Source of the DNA: JADCRZ01 sp037718865 | GTDB taxonomy: Bacteria > Bacteroidota > Bacteroidia > Chitinophagales > Chitinophagaceae | NCBI GenBank assembly: GCA_037718865.1 | Contig: JBBJMP010000001.1 | Location: 558,001-622,000, forward strand | Direction of reading: 5' to 3' | Length of the DNA stretch: 64,000 nt | Shown here: in pieces, positions 34,972 through 43,432 of the stretch | How the letters are laid out: the number at the start of each line of letters is the position of its first letter | How positions within the stretch are numbered: position 1 is the first letter of the stretch | Made by a program: the position numbers and the translations under genes | Notes under the pieces: generated by a model | Seen by the model: the letters and a program-made list of their open reading frames with translations, nothing else | The model's database searches: none | Told to the model about the DNA's origin: nothing

Positions 34972-35368
34972 TGCTAATTGTATTTGTTGGTTGAAGTTGG
35001 AATTCGTCGGTATTATCGGTATTGATAGAGGCGATGGACTCTTTTTTATTGGCCAGTGAGTTCACTGCATTAGCCAATTCATTCCAGGTAGCCTCCAGTT
35101 CCTGGTAAAAAGATTCGCCCTTTTCGGTGAGCAAAAAATATTTGCGGGGAGGTCCTGAATTGCTTTCCACCCATCTGTAGTTCAGCATGGCAGCATTTTT
35201 TAACCGGGTAAGCAACGGATATAATGTACCTTCCAATATGTTCAGATTGGCAGCTTTCATTTCTTCCACTATATCACTTGGGTAAGCTTCACCCCGGCGG
35301 ATAATGGAGAGAATACAAAACTCCAGAATACCTTTCCGCATCTGACTCTGGGTGTTTTCAATATTCAT
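34955..35368 (-). CDS. PadR family transcriptional regulator
   Basis: From the ATG at 35368 the protein is 137 residues; the longer frame to 35443 would overlap the promoter. The PadR winged helix is clear: 'MRKGILEFCILSIIRRGEAYPSDI' in outline (residues ~10-33), 'ILEGTLYPLLTRLKNAAML' and 'PPRKYFLLTEKGESFYQEL'. PadR proteins repress their own operons and respond to small molecules or stress. It overlaps the start of the PspC gene. Confidence 0.9.
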   Translation of the reverse strand: MNIENTQSQMRKGILEFCILSIIRRGEAYPSDIVEEMKAANLNILEGTLYPLLTRLKNAAMLNYRWVESNSGPPRKYFLLTEKGESFYQELEATWNELANAVNSLANKKESIASINTDNTDEFQLQPTNTISNEKNH

Positions 35369-35428
35369 ATTCTGTTTGTTTAACCTCCCCTTTAATGTCC
35401 TGGGAGTATGAGTAATTACTTGACATAT

Positions 35429-35459
35429 CAAATATAGAAACATTTAAAGTACTATGCAA
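35429..35459 (-). promoter_or_regulatory. Promoter of the padR-pspC operon
   Basis: On the minus strand a TTG (35457-35459) is followed by 20 bp and TATATTTG (35429-35436), an exact TAnnTTTG with ideal spacing. Two GTACTTT motifs flank the TTG and could be part of a PadR operator. Confidence 0.65.
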
Positions 35460-35671
35460 AACAAAGTACCATATTTCTACAGGTAACTTACATAGAGAGA
35501 TAACGGGTCTTACATGAAATCCTTACTGGTATTACCTTACAATGGTTTTTTGCCTGGGGAAATAAAATATATTTTGTGATGAGTGGCGAAATGACTGGTT
35601 GAATGGAAAGAACCGGAGTAGTCGGTTCATACTTCATCGTTAATCTAGCCACCAAGAAGTGGACTGACAGC

Positions 35672-37078
35672 TCATTTCAGGGTACATACATTTCTTAGCT
35701 GCAACCGGCCAGTACCCTGAACGTTCAATTCGATCTTTTTTTCATCCTGGCCCGCTTTTAACTGCAGGAAGATCAGGTTTTTACCTTTACGCAGCGGGAT
35801 TCGGGTGTAATGAATAGTATGGGGCAAACTCTGCCAATTACGTGTATCGGCTTTTTCAGAAATGAAGTTGAATACCTGTAAGGCCACAGCCATGGCCTCT
35901 TTTTCATTTTTATTTTTGTCGTCTTTGTCCGGCCGCACCGCTTCTTCCGCTAGCTTTTTTACAGCCAGCCTGCCCAAAGTCACTGCCATGTCTTTTAAAA
36001 AGCGTTCTTTTAGTGTGGCAAAGGCAAGGGTATTAATGTTTTCTGCATTTTCAAAGGCATGATTCGAGTTGTTTACGGTGGCAACACCATGATGGAAATA
36101 AAGGGGCTGCTCCTCATAAACAGGAAATGCCACCCGGAAACTGCGGAAATTTTCCAGTTTCACATTATCTCTGTCCGTATCATTTGCAAACTGAAAAGGA
36201 ATATGATAATTTCCGAGGGCATCTGCAAACATAAAATTACCGCCACCGTCTTTTGTCAGTGAAAAAATAAATTGCTGCTCCCGCTTTACCGGAGCAAGTC
36301 CGTTTTCCCAGAAGAGGATGAGCTCGCCGCCCTCTGAAAGGGACTCTGTTTCACTGGTGATGTTAAACAGCTTACGGTAACGGTCTGCCTCAGCCGAAAA
36401 TCCGTTTATTACTGCAGTGCGGATCACATCCTTTTTTAACTGAACGGGCAAAGGAACGCCGTAGTATGAATCATTGTTTTCAAGATAAAGGTTGGTTGCA
36501 TTGCGATAAGCAATAAAGGCGTTATTGATATCACCAGTTTGCTCGTAAATGATGCCTTGAAGCATGAGGGAAAAAGCGTCTTCGGTATATCCATATTTTT
36601 TTTCCTGCTGCGAGTAAGACCGTAAGGTGATACGACGCGCCTCAACCAGGGCTGCCGCTTCCTGTCCCAGATACAGGTAATTAAGCGCTTTGTAATAATG
36701 CACCATATATTTTTCGAAATCCTCCCCCTTGTATGTCTGCATCATCGGATTAAGCAAAGTGCCCACAGCAATATCCTTGGCCGAAGTCCTTGCATCTTCC
36801 ATAAAAAGATCGGCTTCATTAAAATAGCGGTTGCTACTATCGTATTGCATCATCAGGTGCGCCATCTTTCCCTTTTCAAAGAGGTACAACAACCGGTTTC
36901 GGCCAGTTTGCAATTTCCTGATGTTATCTATGGAAGCATATGCTTTATGATAATCAGTATTCACCATTTGTGAATAGTAATTGCTGATCTGACGGTTATA
37001 GGTTGCACAGGAACAGCATAGAAGCGCCCATGAAATGATAGCCATTCTACCTGCAATATGATCGATGGAAATTGACAT
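35672..37078 (-). CDS. COG3014-like TPR lipoprotein
   Basis: A 468-residue protein with a lipoprotein signal ('LLCCSC'); an internal ATG at 37045 would give a more typical signal length. The middle is rich in TPR-like helices ('YYKALNYLYLGQEAAALVEARR', 'LMLQGIIYEQTGDINNAFIAY' in outline). In many Gram-negatives a protein of this type is encoded with LpoB, as here, 151 bp downstream of the LpoB-like gene. The C-terminal part ends in a beta-rich domain. Its function is not established. Confidence 0.7.
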   Translation of the reverse strand: MSISIDHIAGRMAIISWALLCCSCATYNRQISNYYSQMVNTDYHKAYASIDNIRKLQTGRNRLLYLFEKGKMAHLMMQYDSSNRYFNEADLFMEDARTSAKDIAVGTLLNPMMQTYKGEDFEKYMVHYYKALNYLYLGQEAAALVEARRITLRSYSQQEKKYGYTEDAFSLMLQGIIYEQTGDINNAFIAYRNATNLYLENNDSYYGVPLPVQLKKDVIRTAVINGFSAEADRYRKLFNITSETESLSEGGELILFWENGLAPVKREQQFIFSLTKDGGGNFMFADALGNYHIPFQFANDTDRDNVKLENFRSFRVAFPVYEEQPLYFHHGVATVNNSNHAFENAENINTLAFATLKERFLKDMAVTLGRLAVKKLAEEAVRPDKDDKNKNEKEAMAVALQVFNFISEKADTRNWQSLPHTIHYTRIPLRKGKNLIFLQLKAGQDEKKIELNVQGTGRLQLRNVCTLK

Positions 37079-37229
37079 GATAAAGTATAATAAGCTATCC
37101 CCCTTCAGGTAGGTTTTCTGTAATCAGCCTTCATCAGGGTGAATGCAAAGCTCAATATTATACGTTAATGAAAGCAGGTATATTTTACCGTTACCCGAAG
37201 GCTGAACTCCTGATGCCTGTCGATGAATG

Positions 37230-37820
37230 CTAATTCTTAATGAATTTCGCAATTTTTTTATCGCCGATCCAAACCACTTCATTGCTCTGGATATCGGTAA
37301 GCTCGAGGTTTACCTGGTAGTACGTAACCTTTTTACGTTTTTGTGAATCCACTATTGAGTTAACCGAACCCTGCAGAATATAGTCTGCCCCTTGTTCTAA
37401 CCCAAACTTCTTCATACTTGATGATGACGCGTTGGTTTGCTGATCTGCCTTTTCAGCCCGAAGCTCTTCGCGTTTTTTACCGCCCTGCACCAGCCTGATC
37501 TGGGAAGTTTTAATGAAGGACTGCTCTACATCTTTCACAAACGTTTCTGCTTCTATATGCTCGTGACTTTTATTGGAAACAAAACCCACGATCACTACCG
37601 GCCGTTGTCCGTTATGACCCTTCTGATGATCGTTCAACCATTTATCGTTTAAAATGGTTTTGGTCATTTCATCGGCTACCAGCCTGGAATCCGTATTATT
37701 CCACCGGCCGCTGAGATCTATCTGTTCTTCGGGTTCGATACGAGTTACCTGACGGGCACATGAGGAGATTACCATGGCGATTACTGCAAAAACGCCGCAA
37801 GCCAGCAGAATTTTTTTCAT
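37230..37820 (-). CDS. LpoB-like outer-membrane lipoprotein (PBP activator family)
   Basis: From the ATG at 37820 the protein is 196 residues with a lipobox 'VISSC' (Cys 21). The frame is open to 37955, but no signal peptide fits there. 'DLSGRWNNTDSRLVADEM', 'VVIVGFVSNKSHEHI' and 'QGADYILQGSVNSI' are LpoB-family blocks. In Enterobacteria LpoB reaches from the outer membrane to activate PBP1b; the Bacteroidota role is inferred. Its neighbours are the COG3014-like lipoprotein and a small secreted protein, all on the minus strand. Confidence 0.82.
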   Translation of the reverse strand: MKKILLACGVFAVIAMVISSCARQVTRIEPEEQIDLSGRWNNTDSRLVADEMTKTILNDKWLNDHQKGHNGQRPVVIVGFVSNKSHEHIEAETFVKDVEQSFIKTSQIRLVQGGKKREELRAEKADQQTNASSSSMKKFGLEQGADYILQGSVNSIVDSQKRKKVTYYQVNLELTDIQSNEVVWIGDKKIAKFIKN

Positions 37821-37873
37821 ACAATACATTTTAAATTGAGGGGGTGAATATATAGTGGTTTGGGTAAATACAA

Positions 37874-38308
37874 TCAGCGACACCATAGTCCTAGTGCAAA
37901 GGCAAGAGGAATACTGCTCCACAGGTAATTTCCTGTCCTGTACCTGTACCCACAAAAACGATTGCGATTATAATTATTGCGGTTATAATAAGAAAACGGA
38001 GCAGGGGAAAATTGATTGTAGTCATAAGACCATCCGTATCTCGCCCTTTCTAACCTGAGTTCCTGGTGTAAAGCCTGCCGCGATTTTCGTAATTCACGTT
38101 TGTCTTCGAGATAATCAATGGCCTTGTAGGTTTGGTGTTCCGTGGTGGAGTGCCATGTGTTGATGGAGTCGGCCAATTTTATGTATTTATCGCGGCTGAC
38201 CGTATACTGGGGATTCTGATCCGCAACCAGGTCAAGTTGGGCTTGTATATCCTGACCAGATGTTGTTATCAGCAATACGGTAAGAACAGCAGGTATAAGT
38301 CTTTTCAT
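37874..38308 (-). CDS. Small secreted protein, 144 aa, unknown function
   Basis: The first ~23 residues form a signal peptide ending near 'IQAQ'. The middle is charged and helical ('LEDKRELRKSRQALHQELRL'). The C-terminal third is rich in Tyr, Asn, Arg and Phe ('YYNRNNYNRNRF'). I do not recognise a family. It is first in a likely operon with the LpoB-like and COG3014-like genes, 53 bp before the former, so a cell-envelope role is plausible. Confidence 0.65.
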   Translation of the reverse strand: MKRLIPAVLTVLLITTSGQDIQAQLDLVADQNPQYTVSRDKYIKLADSINTWHSTTEHQTYKAIDYLEDKRELRKSRQALHQELRLERARYGWSYDYNQFSPAPFSYYNRNNYNRNRFCGYRYRTGNYLWSSIPLAFALGLWCR

Positions 38309-38435
38309 AACAAGGAGATTTGGTTTAAAATTCTCCTATAAAAATACATGCATTAACCTTAAAAGACAGTTAAAGTGAAACAGTTGAAGATTTAAACGGA
38401 TGAACTGTGAATTAGTTAGAATGAATGGCAAAAAA

Positions 38436-39389
38436 TCATTTCTTTAAACCTATTTCTCTTAGTCTTTCGTCCAGGTATTCTCCTGCCGTTGCATCGGGAT
38501 AAGCTTTACCGTGATCCCGGTCTATACAACTTTCCAGGCAGGCCAGGCTCATCCCGCTTTTAGGATGAAGGAAAAATGGAATGGAAAAGCGGGAGGTATG
38601 CCACATTTGTCTCGGCGGGTTTACCACACGATGCGTGGTGGATTTAAGTTTGTTATTGGTAAGCCTTTGTAACATATCTCCAACATTAACCACGATTTGG
38701 TCAGGTAGGGAAGTAACGCCTATCCAATCGTTTTGCCGGGTAAGAATCTGAAGCCCGTCAGCCGAAGCGCCCACCAGTAAAGTGATCAGGTTTATGTCTT
38801 CATGCTGTTCGGCACGAATGGCAGATTTCGGTTCATGTGTGATGGGCGGATAGTGAATGGCCCTGAGAATAGAGTTACCGTTATGCACATGCGCTTCAAA
38901 ATATTTTTCATCCAATCCAAGGTATAGGGCAATGGCTTGAAGCAGGGCCCTGCCTGACGTTTCAAATGCCTTGTAAGCGCTGTGAAAAGTCGGTGTAAAG
39001 GCCGGCACTTCATTTACTGTTACATTGTCAGGATACTGGGATTTGACAGGATCTTCGTCCTCCACTGTCTGACCAAATTGAAAAAACTCTTTCAGGTCCG
39101 GCGCGTCGCTTCCTTTCGCATGTTCCTTGCCAAAAGAAGTGTATCCTCTTTGCCCGGCAAGGCCCTGAATCTCATATTTTCTTTTTTCATCTGAAGGCAT
39201 AGAAAAAAATTGCTGCACATACTTGTACAAGTCATCAATGAGGTCTTGTGGAATGCCATGGTTCTTTACGGCAACAAACCCTACTTCTTCATATGCTTTC
39301 CCCAATGCTTTCACAAAGGATGTTTTTCTTTCCGGATCGCCGGATAAAAAATCTGACAGGTCAACTACAGGTATGGACATATTCTGCAA
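38436..39389 (-). CDS. 2-oxoglutarate/Fe(II) oxygenase, isopenicillin N synthase-like
   Basis: A 317-residue protein; a second ATG three codons in (MSIPVVDL) is equally possible. The N-terminal DIOX_N part has 'EVGFVAVKNHGIPQDLID'. The catalytic domain has the Fe(II) ligands in 'EHEDINLITLL' (HxD) and 'THRVVNP', followed by 'RFSIPFFLHP' with the RxS 2-oxoglutarate motif. It oxidises an unknown small molecule in the cytoplasm. It is divergent from the DUF3089 gene, with only ~55 bp between. Confidence 0.88.
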   Translation of the reverse strand: MQNMSIPVVDLSDFLSGDPERKTSFVKALGKAYEEVGFVAVKNHGIPQDLIDDLYKYVQQFFSMPSDEKRKYEIQGLAGQRGYTSFGKEHAKGSDAPDLKEFFQFGQTVEDEDPVKSQYPDNVTVNEVPAFTPTFHSAYKAFETSGRALLQAIALYLGLDEKYFEAHVHNGNSILRAIHYPPITHEPKSAIRAEQHEDINLITLLVGASADGLQILTRQNDWIGVTSLPDQIVVNVGDMLQRLTNNKLKSTTHRVVNPPRQMWHTSRFSIPFFLHPKSGMSLACLESCIDRDHGKAYPDATAGEYLDERLREIGLKK

Positions 39390-39444
39390 GCGTTAAGGTT
39401 AACGAAAATTGTTACTAGATTTACCCGTAAAATTATTGTTTTTG

Positions 39445-40470
39445 GTGCAAAGAGCTAATATATTGTTGCTTCACGGTCTCCTGTTATTTTTATCCTGTAC
39501 ACCAAAATACAACAGATATGTATCGCGCTATTCAACTGACAAATCAGCAGGCCGGCCGGAATACAGCAATCTGTATTACTGGGCAGCGCATCCTTACAAA
39601 CCCGATCCCTCCGATAGTATTCCGGGGCCTTTGACAGCTGTGACAAAAAAGGATAGCACGGTTGACGTATTCTTTTTGCATCCCACAACAATGACATCCC
39701 GGGAGGATAGCGGATGGAATGCGTCCATCGGCAATGCAGAGATCAATGCTAAAACAGATTACACAAGCATCCTCTACCAGGCAAGCGTATTTAACGAATG
39801 CAGGGTTTTTGCACCGCGTTATCGCCAGGCGCACATACGCTCTTATTATACAACAGATAAAAAGGCAGGGCAAGAGGCTTTTGATCTGGCTTACCAGGAC
39901 GTAAAGCAATCTTTTCAGTATTATGTTGAGCACTTCAACCAGGGAAGGCCGATCATTATTGCATCGCACAGCCAGGGAAGTTCGCATGCACAACGGTTAT
40001 TGAAAGAATTTTTTGAGAAAGGCCCTTTAAAGAACCGGTTAGTAGTAGCTTACATTCCGGGAATGTACATCGCAGAAGATTATTTTGATGAACTAAAAAT
40101 GTGCAGGGATTCTTTGCAGACAGGATGCTTTGCCGGCTGGAGAACGTTTAAAAAAGGTTACCTGCCTGCCTTTGTTCTGAACGAAAAAAAATCGGTTCTG
40201 GTTACAAACCCGCTCACCTGGACGACAAGCAACGAATACGCATCCTACGCTTTAAACAAGGGGGTAGTTGTATCTAACTTTAATCGGTTGAGGCGTGGGG
40301 CTACCGATGCGCAGGTCCACGGAAATGTATTATGGATCAACAGGCCCCGTATTCCGGGCAGTTTTCTATTACGCCTTAAAAATTATCACGTTGGGGATAT
40401 TAACCTATTTTATATGAACATCAGGCAGAACGTACAACAGCGTATCCGGGCTTTCAGGGAGAGAAAATAA
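39445..40470 (+). CDS. DUF3089 family alpha/beta-hydrolase, lipoprotein
   Basis: The frame is open from 39409 (TTG); a GTG at 39445 gives a short lipoprotein signal ending 'LLFLSC', so I prefer it. 'VDVFFLHPTTM', 'IIASHSQGSSHAQRLL' (serine nucleophile) and 'VVAYIPGMYI' are DUF3089 features. The family is related to lipases and esterases, with no defined substrate. It lies in the outer envelope by signal. It is followed 180 bp later by the DUF4394 gene. Confidence 0.8.
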   Translation: MQRANILLLHGLLLFLSCTPKYNRYVSRYSTDKSAGRPEYSNLYYWAAHPYKPDPSDSIPGPLTAVTKKDSTVDVFFLHPTTMTSREDSGWNASIGNAEINAKTDYTSILYQASVFNECRVFAPRYRQAHIRSYYTTDKKAGQEAFDLAYQDVKQSFQYYVEHFNQGRPIIIASHSQGSSHAQRLLKEFFEKGPLKNRLVVAYIPGMYIAEDYFDELKMCRDSLQTGCFAGWRTFKKGYLPAFVLNEKKSVLVTNPLTWTTSNEYASYALNKGVVVSNFNRLRRGATDAQVHGNVLWINRPRIPGSFLLRLKNYHVGDINLFYMNIRQNVQQRIRAFRERK

Positions 40471-40650
40471 AGCCGCATGCGCAGGGATATCTCGATAAAT
40501 ATTGGAATCGCCCTTTGCTCCTTCCCTGTTTTGGAAGATAACCGCTATTTTTAAATAAGTATTTTTATATAATTTTAACAAATACCAATCTGTATAATTT
40601 GTTTCCTCGTAGATATTTCTTAAACAATTCTTTATCAAAAAAAAATAATA

Positions 40651-41511
40651 ATGAAAAAGCTTTCTCTAGCAGTAAAGATCGGAGCATTCGGCATCTTTTC
40701 ACTTGTGTTTGCAGCATGTCAAAAAGATAAAACTCCGATGAACCCAGGCCCTTATGTTACTTTTTACGCATTGAAGGGAAACATGTTGGATAAGTTTTCA
40801 ACCTTAAACCCTGAAAAGATGATGGGTTATTCAACAATTTCAGGATTGCAGTCAGGAGAAAGGATTCTGGGTATAGATTTTCGACCTGCTACAGGAGAAT
40901 TGTTTGGTTTAGGTAGCAATAGCCGGCTATATAAAATAAATCCTTCTTCCGGGATGGCCACTCTGGTAGCCGCGTTAACTACCGTTCCAATGGGAAGCAC
41001 AACACCGGTTGCCTTGTCATTGTCTGGTACTTCATTTGGATTCGATTTTAACCCAGTTGTTGACCGTATCCGTATTGTAAGTAATACAGGACAAAACCTG
41101 CGGGCTAACCCAATCACAGGCGTAACGCTGGTTGATGGCATGATCAATCCTACATCCCCTCTGATAAACGGTGTTGCTTATGATAACAACGATACGGATA
41201 GCACTACAACTACTGAGTTATATGCGCTTGATGTTACCGGCAGGCAACTCTTTGAAATTGATCCACCTAATAATGGTACATTGATCGAACCACTTCCTAT
41301 AAACCTTAAAATTACAGGGGAAGGTGGTTTTGATATTGCTCCAAGAAATGCCAATGTAACCATGGATATGGGCCTGGGTCTTTATGAAGTAGACGGTAAG
41401 TCTACATTGTTTAGTATAGATGTAGAAACCGGTATGACAAAAGTTTTGGCAAAGTATGGTAAGGATGCCATGTACACAGGGATTGCAATCAGCCCTGTTA
41501 TTGAAAAATAA
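40651..41511 (+). CDS. DUF4394 domain lipoprotein
   Basis: A 286-residue protein with lipobox 'FAAC' (Cys 23). The rest is a beta-propeller-like domain with 'GIDFRPATGELFGLG', 'GFDFNPVVDRIRIVSNTGQN' and 'GVAYDNND', the usual DUF4394 blocks. Function is unknown; proteins of this family are exported and probably surface-located. A clear terminator follows. Confidence 0.85.
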   Translation: MKKLSLAVKIGAFGIFSLVFAACQKDKTPMNPGPYVTFYALKGNMLDKFSTLNPEKMMGYSTISGLQSGERILGIDFRPATGELFGLGSNSRLYKINPSSGMATLVAALTTVPMGSTTPVALSLSGTSFGFDFNPVVDRIRIVSNTGQNLRANPITGVTLVDGMINPTSPLINGVAYDNNDTDSTTTTELYALDVTGRQLFEIDPPNNGTLIEPLPINLKITGEGGFDIAPRNANVTMDMGLGLYEVDGKSTLFSIDVETGMTKVLAKYGKDAMYTGIAISPVIEK

Positions 41512-41540
41512 GCGTCACACTAATTTCCATTCCATAAATA

Positions 41541-41571
41541 AAAAACTCCGGCACTTTCAGCCGGAGTTTTT
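41541..41571. terminator. Bidirectional terminator between DUF4394 gene and asnS
   Basis: AAAAACTCCGGC and GCCGGAGTTTTT flank a 7-base loop, giving U-tracts in both directions. The flanking genes converge here. Confidence 0.85.
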
Positions 41572-41659
41572 ATTTTCACTTACAGCGCTTTTTTTCCCGC
41601 AGATTCACAGATTGATCCAATCCCGAAATAAATCCTCTAATCGGCGTCGATACTCCTAT

Positions 41660-43099
41660 TCAGAACTCCGCATTTTTAGGGGTTCTTGGAAAAGGAATAA
41701 CATCCCTGATATTGGTCATGCCGGTAACAAATTGCACCATCCGCTCGAAACCTAGCCCAAACCCTGCATGAGGAACACCGCCAAACCTCCTTGTATCAAG
41801 ATACCACCATAATTCAGCTGCAGGTATCTGCATCTCCTTCATACGTTCTTCCAGTTTTTCCAAACGTTCCTCCCGTTGAGAACCACCGACAATCTCACCG
41901 ATACCGGGGGCCAGGATGTCCATGGCTGCAACCGTTTTTCCGTCATCATTCTGCCGCATATAAAAGGCTTTAATGCCTTTGGGATAATTGGTAAGAATTA
42001 CGGGTTTTTTAAAATGTTTTTCTACCAGGTACCTTTCGTGTTCGCTTTGAAGATCAACTCCCCATTCCTCAATCTGGAACTGGAACTTTTTCTTTTTATT
42101 ATAATTGCTTTCTTTTAATATCTCAATCGCTTCGGTGTAGGTGAGCCGTTCAAAATTGTTATTAACTACAAAGGCAAGCTTTTGTATCAGTCCCGTTTCA
42201 TTTCGCTCCTGCTGAGGCTTCTGCTTTTCTTCATCAGCCAGCCGTTGGTCCAGAAATTCAAGATCTTCCGGATTAGTTTGCATAACATGGCTGATAATGT
42301 ATTTGATAAACGCTTCGGCCAGATTCATGTTATCTTCTAGGTCGCAGAAAGCCATTTCCGGTTCTATCATCCAGAACTCAGCCAGGTGCCGGGCAGTATT
42401 GGAATTTTCTGCACGGAAGGTCGGACCAAAAGTGTAAATCTCGCCTAACCCCATGGCAGCGAGTTCGCCTTCCAGTTGTCCGCTTACAGTAAGATTAGTA
42501 GCCCGCCCGAAAAAATCTTCCTTCACGTTAATAGTACCGTCTTCATTACGGGGCGGATTGTCAAAAGGCAGGGTAGTGACCCTAAACGTTTCGCCGGCTC
42601 CTTCGGCATCCGAAGCGGTAATAATGGGCGTATGCAAATGAACGAACCCCTTGCTGTTAAAAAATTGGTGAACCGCAAATGCAAGAGAATGACGGATACG
42701 GAATACCGCTCCAAAGGTATTCGTACGAAAACGCAGATGAGCAATATCACGCAAAAATTCAAGACTGTGTTTTTTGGGTTGCAGCGGAAATTTCTCTGCA
42801 TCACTATCGCCCAAAATTTCAATAGATGCAGCCTTCACTTCGAGCTTTTGACCCTTACCGGGAGAAGCCACTACTTCACCTGTTATTTTCAGCGAAGCTC
42901 CGGTGGTGATCCGTTTTAATACGGATTCCTCAAACCTCCCCAGTTCGGCAACTACCTGAATATTGTTATTGGTGCTTCCATCATTTAAGGCAATAAACTG
43001 GTTGTTCCTGAAGCTGCGAACCCATCCCATTACTGTTACTTCCTCACCGGTTGTTTCACTGGCCAGCAGGTCTATTACCTTCACCCGTTTGTTAAACAT
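41660..43099 (-). CDS. asnS: Asparaginyl-tRNA synthetase
   Basis: From the ATG at 43099 the enzyme is 479 residues; the frame opens at 43141, overlapping the likely promoter. It has an N-terminal OB-fold anticodon domain ('EEVTVMGWVRSFRNNQFIAL' in outline) and a class II catalytic core: 'TFRAENSNTARHLAEFWMIEPE' region, and motif 3 'GFGLGFERMVQFVTG' with 'NIRDVIPFPRTP'. It charges tRNA-Asn in the cytoplasm. The gene stands alone, divergent from rho. Confidence 0.95.
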   Translation of the reverse strand: MFNKRVKVIDLLASETTGEEVTVMGWVRSFRNNQFIALNDGSTNNNIQVVAELGRFEESVLKRITTGASLKITGEVVASPGKGQKLEVKAASIEILGDSDAEKFPLQPKKHSLEFLRDIAHLRFRTNTFGAVFRIRHSLAFAVHQFFNSKGFVHLHTPIITASDAEGAGETFRVTTLPFDNPPRNEDGTINVKEDFFGRATNLTVSGQLEGELAAMGLGEIYTFGPTFRAENSNTARHLAEFWMIEPEMAFCDLEDNMNLAEAFIKYIISHVMQTNPEDLEFLDQRLADEEKQKPQQERNETGLIQKLAFVVNNNFERLTYTEAIEILKESNYNKKKKFQFQIEEWGVDLQSEHERYLVEKHFKKPVILTNYPKGIKAFYMRQNDDGKTVAAMDILAPGIGEIVGGSQREERLEKLEERMKEMQIPAAELWWYLDTRRFGGVPHAGFGLGFERMVQFVTGMTNIRDVIPFPRTPKNAEF

Positions 43100-43432
43100 A
43101 TCAATATTTTCTTTGTTATCAATTAAAATTGAAGTGGGCAAAGATAAAACATGTTATAATAATCATTTTGTATCCCCCAACATCAAATAAATCGGCCATA
43201 ATAACGTTCTTTTTAACTGCAAAACGAATGATTAAAAAAAGAGTTAAAGAGGCACAGAGCGGGCAAAAAATTTTTACTTTTTATAAAATTGTGGTATTAT
43301 TGCACTGGAAATTAAGCTGATTGGTTCATTTCTCTCTTAGCTTATCAGATATTTTAAGTTCCTCAAGCAGATTTCAGTTTCAATTATTTACAATCTAAGA
43401 TCGGTTTTTGATTACTCATTTGAAGTGTTTTT
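43100..43432. promoter_or_regulatory. Divergent asnS/rho intergenic region
   Basis: No gene is seen in these 333 bp. On the minus strand TATCTTTG (43139-43146) is a full -7 match 40 bp before the asnS start. Toward rho, TATTATTG at about 43293-43300 is a near match, leaving a leader of ~130 nt. A long rho leader would suit autoregulation by termination, but no structure stands out. Confidence 0.4.

Noticed and set aside
39544..39993. A 149-codon frame opposite the DUF3089 gene
   Set aside because: It is Cys-rich, without a known domain, and wholly antisense to a recognisable lipoprotein.
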